Shown: piece after piece, positions 43,583 to 52,111 of the stretch
How positions within the stretch are numbered: position 1 is the stretch's first letter
How the letters are laid out: every line of letters starts with the position of its first letter
Assembly (NCBI GenBank): GCA_964624235.1
Contig: CAZUXY010000005.1
Location: 34,966-98,965, forward strand
From: CAZUXY01 sp964624235
GTDB lineage: Bacteria > Spirochaetota > UBA4802 > UBA5368
Direction of reading: 5' to 3'
Length of the DNA stretch: 64,000 nucleotides
Translations under genes and position numbers: made by a program
Notes under the pieces: generated by a model
The model's input: only the letters and a program-made list of their open reading frames with translations
Databases searched by the model: none
What the model was told of the DNA's origin: nothing

Positions 43583-44136
43583 ACGGCCCCGTACGAATAC
43601 CATCAGCGGACGAATGCCGTTCCCTGATGGTTCGCTATAAAATGCTCCCCAATATCGAGGCGCATTCAAAACAGGTGACGAAAGTGTCCATGGCCATCGT
43701 AGACCACCTTGATGATATCACACTGGTCGACCGCGACCTGGTATACGCCGCGGCCATGCTCCATGATATCACCAAAACCCGCTCGCTCGAAACCGGGGAG
43801 CACCATGACCAGAGCGGAGCCGATCTCCTGGAAGAACTGGGATATCCTGAGGTCGCGGGCATTGTACGCCGTCACGTTTTTTATTCCGATTTCAATCCGA
43901 CAGGAACGCTCAGGGAAGCCGACATCGTGTATTACGCCGATAAAAGGGTGATGCACGATCTTATCGTTACCCTGGATGAACGGGTAGATGACCTGATCAA
44001 CCGGTACGGCACCACCCCGGAAAGAATGAGTCTCATACGGGAAAACAGCAAGCTTATGAAGACCATGGAGAAAAAGATCCGCGGGTTTATGAGGGAGGAC
44101 ATCAGCACCGTCATAAACCGCCTGGCCCATGAGTAG
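43579..44136 (+). CDS. HD-domain phosphohydrolase
   Basis: The 185-residue protein has HD-superfamily metal ligands: H29 in IEAHS, H62-D63 in MLHDITK, the HH pair near 75-76 and H99 in VRRHVFY. The closest look is to the small HDIG/YqeK-type hydrolases that act on nucleotides. The substrate is not known. It overlaps the SET gene by 4 bases and the radical SAM gene by 8 bases, so all three are co-translated. Confidence 0.88.
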   Translation: MNGPVRIPSADECRSLMVRYKMLPNIEAHSKQVTKVSMAIVDHLDDITLVDRDLVYAAAMLHDITKTRSLETGEHHDQSGADLLEELGYPEVAGIVRRHVFYSDFNPTGTLREADIVYYADKRVMHDLIVTLDERVDDLINRYGTTPERMSLIRENSKLMKTMEKKIRGFMREDISTVINRLAHE

Positions 44137-45778
44137 ACATTTCTTCATCCTGGACTGCTTCGTTGATGAACCCGCCTGTTTCGGGGTCCCGCCCTTCGTG
44201 TCGCCCTACCCCCGTTATGTATACGGCGCGCTTATCGACGCCGGCGTATCCCCCGACGATATCACCTATACCACCATTGAGGAACTGCGCCGAAAGGACC
44301 TTGAATTAGAGGCGGCTGAGATGGTTTTTCTGATCGGCGGCGCGGCGGTGCCGGGCAAATACCTTGGACACCGGATCGGCACCGTACCCGAAATAACCGG
44401 GGTGCTTGAGAAAAACCGGCACCTTACCTTCTGTACGGGAGGCACCATCGGCCACCTTATAGACCCGTCACGGCACCGGAACCTTTTGCCTCTAACCGGA
44501 GATATTGAAAAATTCGCCTACGGCCACGCGAAGGGGAACGCCGATGACGACCGCCGCACCTATGATGAACTGGCGCGCTGGGCACCGCCGGGAGCCGCGG
44601 TCTGCGGGCTGCACCCCTCATTCCCGAACATCATCTGCGAGATAGAAACCTTCCGCGGCTGTCCGCGCCTGCAGCACTGCTCATTCTGCAGCGAGGGACT
44701 GCGCGACACCCTGGAGTTCAGAAGGCCTGAGGACATCATCGGCGAGATCGACGCGCTCATCGGCCGCGGTGTGACGCGTTTCAGGCTGGGGCGCCAGGCC
44801 GATATACTCCAGTACGGCACCAGGTTCGACGAATTCAGAAACGGTTTCCCTGCCCCCCGCCCCGAAGCGGTGCGGGGACTTTTTTCCGCGCTGAGAACAC
44901 GACGGGACAGCGGGCGTATTACCACACTGAACGTTGATAACGCCAACCCCGGCACCCTGTGTAATTTCCCCGACGAATCGATGCATATACTGGAAATCAT
45001 CGCTGAGAGCATAACCCCGGGTGATACCCTGGCCCTGGGCGTTGAATCCCTCGACCCGGCGGTAATTCAAAAAAACGGCCTGAAGATCGGACCGGAAGGG
45101 CTGATGGGGGCGGTATCACTGGTCAATGAGGCGGGCGGCAGGAGGGTCAACGGCATCCCCCTGCTGCTGCCCGGCATTAACCTGATCCACGGACTGGCCG
45201 GCGAAACCGCCGACACCTTTAAAATGAATTACGAGGGACTGGCGGCGATACGGGACAGGGGGCTGCTGCTGAAACGTATCAATATCCGCAAGCTTGTTCC
45301 CTTCCCCGGCACCCCCATGTACCGTCTTTACAGGGAACCGGCCGGCCGTGTGCGGAAGCGGTATGAGTTTTACCGGGATAAAATCAGGGAGGAAATCGAC
45401 CACTGGATGCTCCAGAGGATATACCCGGCAGGCACCCTGCTGGGGGAGGTGCTGGTTGAGAACCGCCGGTTCGACCACTCACTGGGCAAACAGATATCCA
45501 GCTACTCCATAACCGCCCGGGTCCCCATGGCGCTGCCGGTCGGCAGGCTCGTTGACGTCGTGGTGGTAGGGCACCGCGAGCGTTCGGTCATCGCCCTGCC
45601 GCTTCCCCTGGACCTCAACACCCTGCCGCTGAAGGCCCTGGAAATGATACCGGGTATCGGCAAGAAAAAAGCCTCCGCAATCGTATTGCAGAGGCCTTTC
45701 GCTTCGCGGGAGGAGGCGTCCCCCTATCTCGGTGACGTACCGTCATCGCTGCTGCAAATGCTGGAGGAACGGTTTTAA
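44129..45778 (+). CDS. Radical SAM protein with C-terminal helix-hairpin-helix (COG1031-like)
   Basis: The 549-residue protein resembles the COG1031 group, best known from archaea. The N-terminal 150 residues look like a Rossmann/B12-binding-type domain without the DxHxxG cobalamin motif. The cluster motif is C178-x5-C184-x2-C187 (GCPRLQHCSFC), not the standard C-x3-C-x2-C. A TIM-barrel follows with the GVESLDPAVIQKNGLK region, then a TRAM-like beta segment (about 440-490) and a C-terminal HhH (MIPGIGKKKASAIV, about 515-530) suggesting nucleic-acid binding. An RNA-modifying methylthiolase or methylase role is plausible. Its last bases overlap the convergent membrane gene. Confidence 0.85.
   Translation: MSRHFFILDCFVDEPACFGVPPFVSPYPRYVYGALIDAGVSPDDITYTTIEELRRKDLELEAAEMVFLIGGAAVPGKYLGHRIGTVPEITGVLEKNRHLTFCTGGTIGHLIDPSRHRNLLPLTGDIEKFAYGHAKGNADDDRRTYDELARWAPPGAAVCGLHPSFPNIICEIETFRGCPRLQHCSFCSEGLRDTLEFRRPEDIIGEIDALIGRGVTRFRLGRQADILQYGTRFDEFRNGFPAPRPEAVRGLFSALRTRRDSGRITTLNVDNANPGTLCNFPDESMHILEIIAESITPGDTLALGVESLDPAVIQKNGLKIGPEGLMGAVSLVNEAGGRRVNGIPLLLPGINLIHGLAGETADTFKMNYEGLAAIRDRGLLLKRINIRKLVPFPGTPMYRLYREPAGRVRKRYEFYRDKIREEIDHWMLQRIYPAGTLLGEVLVENRRFDHSLGKQISSYSITARVPMALPVGRLVDVVVVGHRERSVIALPLPLDLNTLPLKALEMIPGIGKKKASAIVLQRPFASREEASPYLGDVPSSLLQMLEERF
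45665..45695 (-). terminator. Minus-strand terminator embedded in the radical SAM gene
   Basis: On the minus strand an 11-bp stem with one mismatch and a 3-base loop is followed by TTTTTT. It lies about 80 bases past the stop of the convergent membrane-protein gene, inside the HhH-coding part of the plus-strand gene, where it encodes the KKKASAIVLQR stretch. Confidence 0.8.
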
Positions 45779-46101
45779 TACTTCTTGCGTTCCTTGTCAT
45801 GGTTGAGGCGGTTCATGATGAACAGCGCCAGGAAGGCGCCGACGAACCCGGCAATGAGATTCACCCCGGTGTCATACACCAGGAAGCGCAGCACGCGAAT
45901 GGTGACATCCAGGAGCAGGCGATCCAGGATAAAGCCGCCGACCAGCGCTCCTATGACACCGACGACGAGCCCGCCGATATAGCCCCCCAGAAGGTCCCGT
46001 CGTTTAAGATAGAAGAATATCCATGATGCCAACGCGCCTAGTCCTATATAGAGCACAATGGCCAGCAGTTTCATTAAAAAGCTGAGTATTTCTTCCGACA
46101 T
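45775..46101 (-). CDS. Small membrane protein, GlsB/YeaQ-like
   Basis: The 108-residue protein has three predicted transmembrane helices (about 8-30, 38-60 and 75-97) with a glycine-rich middle (GGYIGGLVVGVIGALVGGF). That pattern is typical of the transglycosylase-associated (GlsB/YeaQ/YmgE) family and similar small envelope proteins, whose function is unclear. It is convergent with and overlaps the radical SAM gene by 4 bases, and its terminator lies within that gene. YciO is upstream by 36 bases on the same strand, so a shared message is possible. Confidence 0.7.
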   Translation of the reverse strand: MSEEILSFLMKLLAIVLYIGLGALASWIFFYLKRRDLLGGYIGGLVVGVIGALVGGFILDRLLLDVTIRVLRFLVYDTGVNLIAGFVGAFLALFIMNRLNHDKERKKY

Positions 46102-46137
46102 TGTTTTCCCCTTGCATCTTAATAAGATCAGCGGAGT

Positions 46138-46755
46138 TCAGGCCCCTTTATAGAAGAAAGGATCACCTTTCCCCAGTCGCAGCAGCTTTACGTCCCCTTC
46201 GGAAAAGTCCACCACCGTCGAGGGTTCTGAATACTTCGGTCCGCAATCGATGACCAGATCCACCTCGTTGCGGTAAACCTTTTCCAGATCGCCCGGTTCA
46301 ATTATGTAATTCCCGGCGACGGTGTTGACACTGGCCGACATGATGGGCTTCCCCAGGGCCCGCACCAGATCCAGCGCGACATTGTTGTCGGGAATCCTGA
46401 TCCCGATGGTTTTTTGATTGGTTATCGCGATCTTCGGGACCAGTTTCGACGCTTTAAATATGAAGGTATAAGGTCCAGGCAGGGCCTTCTTCATTATTTT
46501 AAACGCATCGTCCGTGATATTTCTTACATATTCATGTAACTCGGAGATATCGGAGAATATGAAACTGAGGGGTTTGTTTTTGGCAATCTTTTTTATTCGA
46601 TATATGCGCTCTATGGCTCTTTTATCGGTAATGTCGCAGCCGTAGGCGTATACCGTATCTGTAGGATAAATAATTACCCCGCCGTGATCCAGTACGTCCT
46701 TTGCCTTTCGGATCAGACGCTGTTGAGGATTCTGTTCATTTATAATGAATATCAT
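46138..46755 (-). CDS. YciO/Sua5/YrdC-family protein
   Basis: The 205-residue protein has the YrdC fold that binds double-stranded RNA and, in Sua5/TsaC, makes threonylcarbamoyl-AMP for tRNA t6A synthesis. Visible are YPTDTVYAYGCD, the KNKPLSFIFSD stretch (family KRxxxKPL), the LPGPYTFIFKAS segment and SAS-N. The CD after YAYG and the phenylalanine-rich middle place it nearer to YciO than to TsaC, so t6A activity is uncertain. I start it at the ATG at 46755, which matches the family; no Shine-Dalgarno site is evident. Confidence 0.88.
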   Translation of the reverse strand: MIFIINEQNPQQRLIRKAKDVLDHGGVIIYPTDTVYAYGCDITDKRAIERIYRIKKIAKNKPLSFIFSDISELHEYVRNITDDAFKIMKKALPGPYTFIFKASKLVPKIAITNQKTIGIRIPDNNVALDLVRALGKPIMSASVNTVAGNYIIEPGDLEKVYRNEVDLVIDCGPKYSEPSTVVDFSEGDVKLLRLGKGDPFFYKGA

Positions 46756-47338
46756 GGCCCGTGTGATTGCGGATATGCCGCAACGAAATCCGTACACTCC
46801 CGTACGGCAGTGTTTTCCTGTAGCATCCGCTTAATCTTAAAACGACCTTCAATTTCCCCGTATACTGCTGAACGCATGTATCGGGAGTATACACATATTT
46901 AAACAGATGGAATTCCCCTTGAAGGTCAACGTCTTTACGGACTGGTATAAAAAAGGCTTTTGCAAAAGTGCGGTTTGCAAAAGCCTTCAACCTGGTGTAA
47001 AACACTCAGGAAGTGTAAGATTATCAATCAATATTTATATCGGTATTTCTTTGCATCGCTTTAACATTTTTTCATCACCCGCGGCGGCAACCACCGCACG
47101 GCAGGACAGTATATTCTATCCCGTTGCCGGTTTCACGGTCGGTCAGGGTACTGATTCTCATATCCTGCTGTCCAGGATGCCGCACCGCTCCGTTCATCCG
47201 ATAAAAGTGATTGATCGGGCGGCCCGAACCCCTTACATTATTGGTAACGGTGCGCATGGCCGCGGGACACGCATCCGCCGGAACAGGATTATCTGCGGTT
47301 TTAGTTGACGTAATAACCGCCGATGATAGGTTATAAAC
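46756..47338. other. Intergenic with candidate small RNA, 583 bp
   Basis: This is the largest gene-poor stretch of the window. It contains a strong minus-strand terminator (46949-46987) without a recognisable gene in front of it. Just upstream on that strand is a small hairpin ACACT/AGTGT (near 47,002-47,016) and a TATAAAT (near 47,033). The plus strand has TTGACG at 47305-47310 before relA, but the -10-like TTATAA is 20 bases away. A minus-strand open frame over 47,075-47,260 continues into relA antisense and is rejected as a gene. Confidence 0.5.
46949..46987 (-). terminator. Orphan terminator, probably of a small RNA
   Basis: A perfect 14-bp stem AAGGCTTTTGCAAA/TTTGCAAAAGCCTT with a 7-base loop is followed on the minus strand by a T-tract. 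The plus strand has no T run after the stem, so it serves a minus-strand transcript starting between here and relA. Confidence 0.88.
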
Positions 47339-49363
47339 ATGAGCGACATGCCCCTGAAAATTAAAAGCCGGGACCTGGACACGCTTATCGGCATTATACT
47401 GGAAAACAACCCGAAAGCCGATGTGGACATTGTACGACGGGCATACGAATACGCTTTTAACGCCCATCGCGACCAGAAGCGCCTCTCCGGGGAACCCTAT
47501 ATCATTCATCCACTGGAAGTCGCCATTATACTCGCGCAGCTACGGCTTGACACCACGACTATCACGGCCGCCCTGCTCCATGACGTGGTGGAGGATACGA
47601 CCGTTTCGCTTGAGATACTGACCAATCTCTTCAATGAGGATATCGCCTACCTGGTAGACGGCGTCACCAAGATATCGTCCCTGAAGAAAAAAACCAAATA
47701 CCAGTACGAGGTCCACAGCCTCAGAAAAATGCTCCTTGCCACCATCAAGGACATGCGGGTCATCCTGATAAAACTCGCCGACAAGGTGCACAATATGCGC
47801 ACCATAATGTTCCAGCCCGAAGCCAAACAGAAACAGATCGCGCGGGAGGTCATGGACATTTACGCTCCGCTCGCCGGAAGACTGGGCATATCCCAGGTCC
47901 GCGCCGAGCTCGAAGACCTGGCGTTTCATGTGCTGCACCATGAAGCATTTCACGACATCAACAACAAGATCCAGCAGCGGCGCGAACAGATAGAGGATTT
48001 CATTGAGGACATCAGGTTCATCATTTTCCAGCAGATCGAGAAACTCGGCATCAAGGCGGAAATCTTCGGCAGGGCGAAACACTACTATTCCATTTACCGC
48101 AAAATGGTCAGACAGGATAAGAGCTTCGAGGAGATATTTGACATCAGGGCCATCCGCATCATCACCAATGAGGTAAAGGACTGTTACGGAATACTGGGGG
48201 TGGTCCACACCCTGTGGTCGCCCATTACCGCCCGTTTCAAGGACTACATAGCGGTGCCGAAATCCAACATGTACCAGTCGCTTCACACGACTGTCATCGG
48301 TCCCGACGGCCAGCCGCTGGAATTCCAGATAAGGACATGGGAAATGCACACCATCGCGGAAATGGGAATCGCCGCGCACTGGGTATATAAAGAGGGCATT
48401 CCCGTATCGCGTAAGGACTCATCAAATGTGCCTCTGCTCCAGAGCATCAATAAACTGCAGGCAGAGGTGCAGGAGGGCATAGACAGCAGAGAGTTCATGA
48501 AAGAACTCAAGATGGACCTTTATGAAGATGAGATCTTTGTTTTCACCCCCAAGGGAAAAATTGTTAAGCTGGCAAAAGGCGCAACCCCCGTGGACTTCGC
48601 CTACGCCATCCACTCGGAGGTGGGAAACCAGTGCGTGGGGGCCAAGGTGAACAACGTCATGGTGCCGCTGAAAACCGAGCTGAAAAGCGGCGATATCATC
48701 GAAATAATGACCAGTAAAAAAGGCCATCCATCGGAAGCCTGGCTTAAATTTGTCAAGTCGTCGAACGCCCGCTACAAGATCCGCAACTGGCTGAGAAGAA
48801 AAGAAGACGACGCCGAGGAATCAACGAAGAAAAACGAGAAAACCGCCGAAGTGGCCATTCCCCAGACGGAACTATTCAAGATAAAAAACATCAACCGGCA
48901 GAAACGGATGACCATGAGCATCGACGGGACCTCAAATGTGCTCATCAAACTGTCCCAGTGCTGCCAGCCGATTCCCGGAGACGATGTCGTGGGTTTTATC
49001 ACCCGCGGGAGGGGGATCACCGTGCACAAGAAGAACTGCCCGTCCCTTAAAAGACTGCAGAACGAGAATGAAAGGTTCATCAACGTGGTGTGGGAAAGCT
49101 CCGAAGCCACGTACCCGGTCAAGCTGTCGGTACATGCCATCGACCGCCCGAACCTCATCAGGGACCTGGCGAACGAGATCGCGCTGTGTAAAACCAACAT
49201 CATCAAGGTGGAAGCCCAGTTGCGGTCCAGGGACTCGGCCGATATCAAACTGGTTCTCGAGGTGAAAAGCCTGGAACATCTCAATGAGATTATGACCAGG
49301 GTGAAAAAAATCAAAAACGTAACCAGTGTCCGCAAACTCAACGAAAAGGTGCTGTTGAAATAA
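47339..49363 (+). CDS. relA: Bifunctional (p)ppGpp synthetase/hydrolase (RSH)
   Basis: It makes and breaks the stringent-response alarmone. The 674-residue protein has the full long-RSH layout. The HD hydrolase domain is intact (H81-D82 and E85-D86 in LLHDVVEDT). The synthetase domain has the RFKDYIAVPK motif near residue 300, whose RFKD form marks bifunctional enzymes, followed by YQSLHTTV and EFQIRT. A TGS domain (DEIFVFTPKGKIVKL), a conserved-cysteine stretch (SQCCQPIPGDD) and a C-terminal ACT domain complete it. The Shine-Dalgarno site is weak; the ATG at 47348 is an alternative start. It is followed by maf after 3 bases. Confidence 0.96.
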   Translation: MSDMPLKIKSRDLDTLIGIILENNPKADVDIVRRAYEYAFNAHRDQKRLSGEPYIIHPLEVAIILAQLRLDTTTITAALLHDVVEDTTVSLEILTNLFNEDIAYLVDGVTKISSLKKKTKYQYEVHSLRKMLLATIKDMRVILIKLADKVHNMRTIMFQPEAKQKQIAREVMDIYAPLAGRLGISQVRAELEDLAFHVLHHEAFHDINNKIQQRREQIEDFIEDIRFIIFQQIEKLGIKAEIFGRAKHYYSIYRKMVRQDKSFEEIFDIRAIRIITNEVKDCYGILGVVHTLWSPITARFKDYIAVPKSNMYQSLHTTVIGPDGQPLEFQIRTWEMHTIAEMGIAAHWVYKEGIPVSRKDSSNVPLLQSINKLQAEVQEGIDSREFMKELKMDLYEDEIFVFTPKGKIVKLAKGATPVDFAYAIHSEVGNQCVGAKVNNVMVPLKTELKSGDIIEIMTSKKGHPSEAWLKFVKSSNARYKIRNWLRRKEDDAEESTKKNEKTAEVAIPQTELFKIKNINRQKRMTMSIDGTSNVLIKLSQCCQPIPGDDVVGFITRGRGITVHKKNCPSLKRLQNENERFINVVWESSEATYPVKLSVHAIDRPNLIRDLANEIALCKTNIIKVEAQLRSRDSADIKLVLEVKSLEHLNEIMTRVKKIKNVTSVRKLNEKVLLK

Positions 49364-49366
49364 CCG

Positions 49367-49984
49367 ATGAAAATAATACTGGGTTCATCCTCGCCCCGGC
49401 GGCGCGAAATCCTTTCGGCGCTGGTACCCTCCTTTGACGTCATGACCCCCGATGCGGACGAAACCATCCTTCCGGATGAAGACCCGATAAGTTATGCACT
49501 GCGGGTCGCTGACGCGAAGGTCCGGTCGATTCGCGCTCATTTGCCAACGACGGGGGAAAAGAACATGATCATCGCCTGCGATACCATCGTAACCATCGAA
49601 GGCCGTATTATCGGCAAACCCGAGGACCAGGACCATGCAAAGGCCATTATCGGCAGGCTTGCGGGGAGGACCCATCGGGTCATAAGCGCCCTCAGTCTCG
49701 CTCTGACCGGTGATCCGGAACGCATTAAAACCGGGAGAGAGTCTTCAGCCGTTACCTTCAAACACCTCTCCAATGAACAGATAGAGGATTACCTGGCCAG
49801 GATCCATTACATGGACAAAGCGGGGGCTTACGCGGTGCAGGAATGGGGCCACCTGATAATAGACCGGATCGAGGGATCGGTTACCAACGTGATAGGCTTT
49901 CCCCTGGGTCTGTTCTTCCGCATGGTCGCCGATATGAATATCACCGGAGAAATCTTTCTGGCCCGATCCCCGATAATCAGCTGA
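49367..49984 (+). CDS. Maf-family nucleoside-triphosphate pyrophosphatase
   Basis: It hydrolyses non-canonical or modified nucleoside triphosphates (dTTP/UTP or m7GTP types). The 205-residue protein has LGSSSPRRREIL (5-16), the catalytic CDTIV stretch, KPED, DKAGAYAVQ and the closing GSVTNVIGFPL. The R-R-x-x-L opening and DKAGAYAVQ favour the YhdE (dTTP/UTP) subgroup. It begins three bases after relA and is surely co-transcribed with it. Confidence 0.94.
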   Translation: MKIILGSSSPRRREILSALVPSFDVMTPDADETILPDEDPISYALRVADAKVRSIRAHLPTTGEKNMIIACDTIVTIEGRIIGKPEDQDHAKAIIGRLAGRTHRVISALSLALTGDPERIKTGRESSAVTFKHLSNEQIEDYLARIHYMDKAGAYAVQEWGHLIIDRIEGSVTNVIGFPLGLFFRMVADMNITGEIFLARSPIIS

Positions 49985-50094
49985 ATATTTATTGCTTTTT
50001 GCACAATTCGGCAATACCCTTAATCCAAATCCCTTAAGACCTGACGATTTGACATGGTGGTGGCAGGTCATACCTGTGATGAAGGAGGGGCTCC

Positions 50095-51840
50095 GTGAAA
50101 CTGCTGAACAATGTGCCCGCACGAACCAAATTCCTGATCATTTTCAGTGTAATCGTGATAATTATTACCGCTGGTTTGTTCTACAGCTTCTGGAACGTAC
50201 GCCTGTTGAAAAACGAAATCGATTCCATGTACAACATATCCCTGCTCAGCATCGACTACCTGATCGAGGCCGACCGCGACGCCTACCAGTCGAGTATCGC
50301 CATAAGCCATTCACTGAACCGCCTTAATTCCAAAACCGGAACCCTCGCAAAAGACGCCAAAACCACGGCAAACGACATTAAAGAGATCACCACCAACATG
50401 GAACAGGTACAGATGAGGTTCAACAAGTTCAGGGCGCTTTACAGTAAACTTCATGCGGAAAAGAACGAATCCTTCGAGGTGTTCGACAGGCAGTACCTTG
50501 CTTTTAAAGACCTGTCGAACACAATCACGGAAAGGATCACGGACGGAGAAACCGCGGACGTTGAAACTGTATACTTTACAAAATACCTGCCGGTGTTCAA
50601 TCAAATGCGTGATGCCATGGACAAGCTTACAGACGTTTCCCTGGATGACGCCAAAAAACAGTATAAAAGCGCCGGCGACAGCTACCGGCAGATCCTTATA
50701 AACTCGGGTATACTGATCGTTTTCGTCCTGGGGATTCTGATCGCGGCGGGGATAATCCTTACCCGGCTCATCACCCGGCCCCTTTCCCAGGGGGTCAGCC
50801 TCGCAAAGCGCATGTCTGAGGGGGATTTCACCGGGAAGATATCACTGGATCAAAACGACGAGTTCGGCATACTGGCACAGGCCCTGAACAGTTTCGTCGA
50901 GAGGATAAACGGGGTCATATCCAGTATCACTCACGTGGCCGGAGAGGTGGCCACCTCGTCGGAGGAAATGTCCGCGACCGCGGAATCATTCGCCGACAAC
51001 GCCCAGAACCAGGCCGCTACCGTCGAAGAGATAACCTCAACGGTGGAGGAAATCACCGCCGGCGGCGAGAGCATCTACGGTATGGCCGGGAGACAGGTGA
51101 AGCTGACCGAAAAGGCCCGGAACGAGATGGAACAGCTCTATGCCATCGTTACCAGGGCCGGTGAGAACATGCAGCTTGCCCTGGGAATCAGGGACAACCT
51201 GAACCGGGTGGTGGGGAAAACCAGGGGTGAAATCGACGACACCCGGCTTGTTATCACGAGATCCACTTCGAAATTCAAGGACGTAAAGGACACCGTCGAG
51301 ATAATAGAGGATATCTCGGAGCAGATCAACCTGCTGTCCCTCAATGCCGCCATCGAAGCCGCCAGGGCGGGTGAGTACGGCAGGGGATTCGCGGTTGTCG
51401 CCGACGAGATCGGAAAACTCGCCGACACCACGTCGACAAATCTAAAAAGCATAAACGAAATGTTTTCTGCGAGCAACACCGAGATGCAGAAAGCCTCCGA
51501 ACAGCTCGAGGTATTCATCTCTTCGCTGAACAGCATGATCGGCCTGATCGCCGAATTCAGCGCAAAAATCGACGCCGCGGTGGACCTGGCAAAACAGGAC
51601 CTCGATCTGAACCGGGTTGCCAGAAAATCCCTTGAAAGCGTCGTCGAGGAGGCCGACAACATCCTCACGGCAACAAATGAACAGAAAAACGCCCTGGACG
51701 AAGTGACCAGGAGCATTACCGCCATCAACGACCTTACACAGAACAATGCCTCAGGCGCCGAAGAGCTTTCAAGCAGCACACAGACCGTCACCTCGATGGT
51801 CGAGGAACTGCGGAGTACGCTGGACTTTTTCAAGGTCTGA
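50095..51840 (+). CDS. Methyl-accepting chemotaxis protein
   Basis: The 581-residue receptor starts at a GTG with GGAGGGG in front. It has an N-terminal transmembrane helix (about 13-33) and a helical periplasmic sensor of about 165 residues (four-helix-bundle type). A second helix (about 203-225) leads to HAMP (225-278) and a cytoplasmic signalling coiled coil with the highly conserved hairpin tip (QINLLSLNAAIEAARAG, GRGFAVVADEIGKLAD). No C-terminal CheR-binding pentapeptide is seen. No other che genes are in the window. The ligand is unknown. Confidence 0.96.
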   Translation: MKLLNNVPARTKFLIIFSVIVIIITAGLFYSFWNVRLLKNEIDSMYNISLLSIDYLIEADRDAYQSSIAISHSLNRLNSKTGTLAKDAKTTANDIKEITTNMEQVQMRFNKFRALYSKLHAEKNESFEVFDRQYLAFKDLSNTITERITDGETADVETVYFTKYLPVFNQMRDAMDKLTDVSLDDAKKQYKSAGDSYRQILINSGILIVFVLGILIAAGIILTRLITRPLSQGVSLAKRMSEGDFTGKISLDQNDEFGILAQALNSFVERINGVISSITHVAGEVATSSEEMSATAESFADNAQNQAATVEEITSTVEEITAGGESIYGMAGRQVKLTEKARNEMEQLYAIVTRAGENMQLALGIRDNLNRVVGKTRGEIDDTRLVITRSTSKFKDVKDTVEIIEDISEQINLLSLNAAIEAARAGEYGRGFAVVADEIGKLADTTSTNLKSINEMFSASNTEMQKASEQLEVFISSLNSMIGLIAEFSAKIDAAVDLAKQDLDLNRVARKSLESVVEEADNILTATNEQKNALDEVTRSITAINDLTQNNASGAEELSSSTQTVTSMVEELRSTLDFFKV

Positions 51841-52029
51841 TGAACCGTTGCCGAGGGAAACCGCAGCCGGGGACTGCATGGTAAACCATCATATCATGTA
51901 AGCCTGATATCTGTTTAAAATGAAGAATAAAGGCAGGTCAGACGGAACACCGGCAAAAACATATCCGCACACTTCTTTAAGTAAACACTTTCAACCGCCT
52001 GCCCCGCCCGGGAAGGTCAATTAATAGTA

Positions 52030-52058
52030 TTGACGAATATTACGGGACATGGTGTAAT
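52030..52058 (+). promoter_or_regulatory. Candidate promoter of the small HAMP-like gene
   Basis: TTGACG (52030-52035) and TGTAAT (52053-52058) are 17 bases apart, giving a start near 52065 and a leader of about 47 bases. Confidence 0.6.
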
Positions 52059-52111
52059 CCCGGCTTTAACGGGAATAATTACAATTATTGCTAACGCAAA
52101 AGGGACCGGCG

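Noticed and set aside
47075..47509. Minus-strand frame of 144 codons ending in a CGGC motif
   Set aside because: Half of it is the reverse of the relA 5' end, no ribosome-binding site is present, and the composition looks random. The region is better explained by a non-coding transcript.
47540..48379. 279-codon minus-strand frame inside relA
   Set aside because: relA is a complete, motif-rich gene on the other strand.
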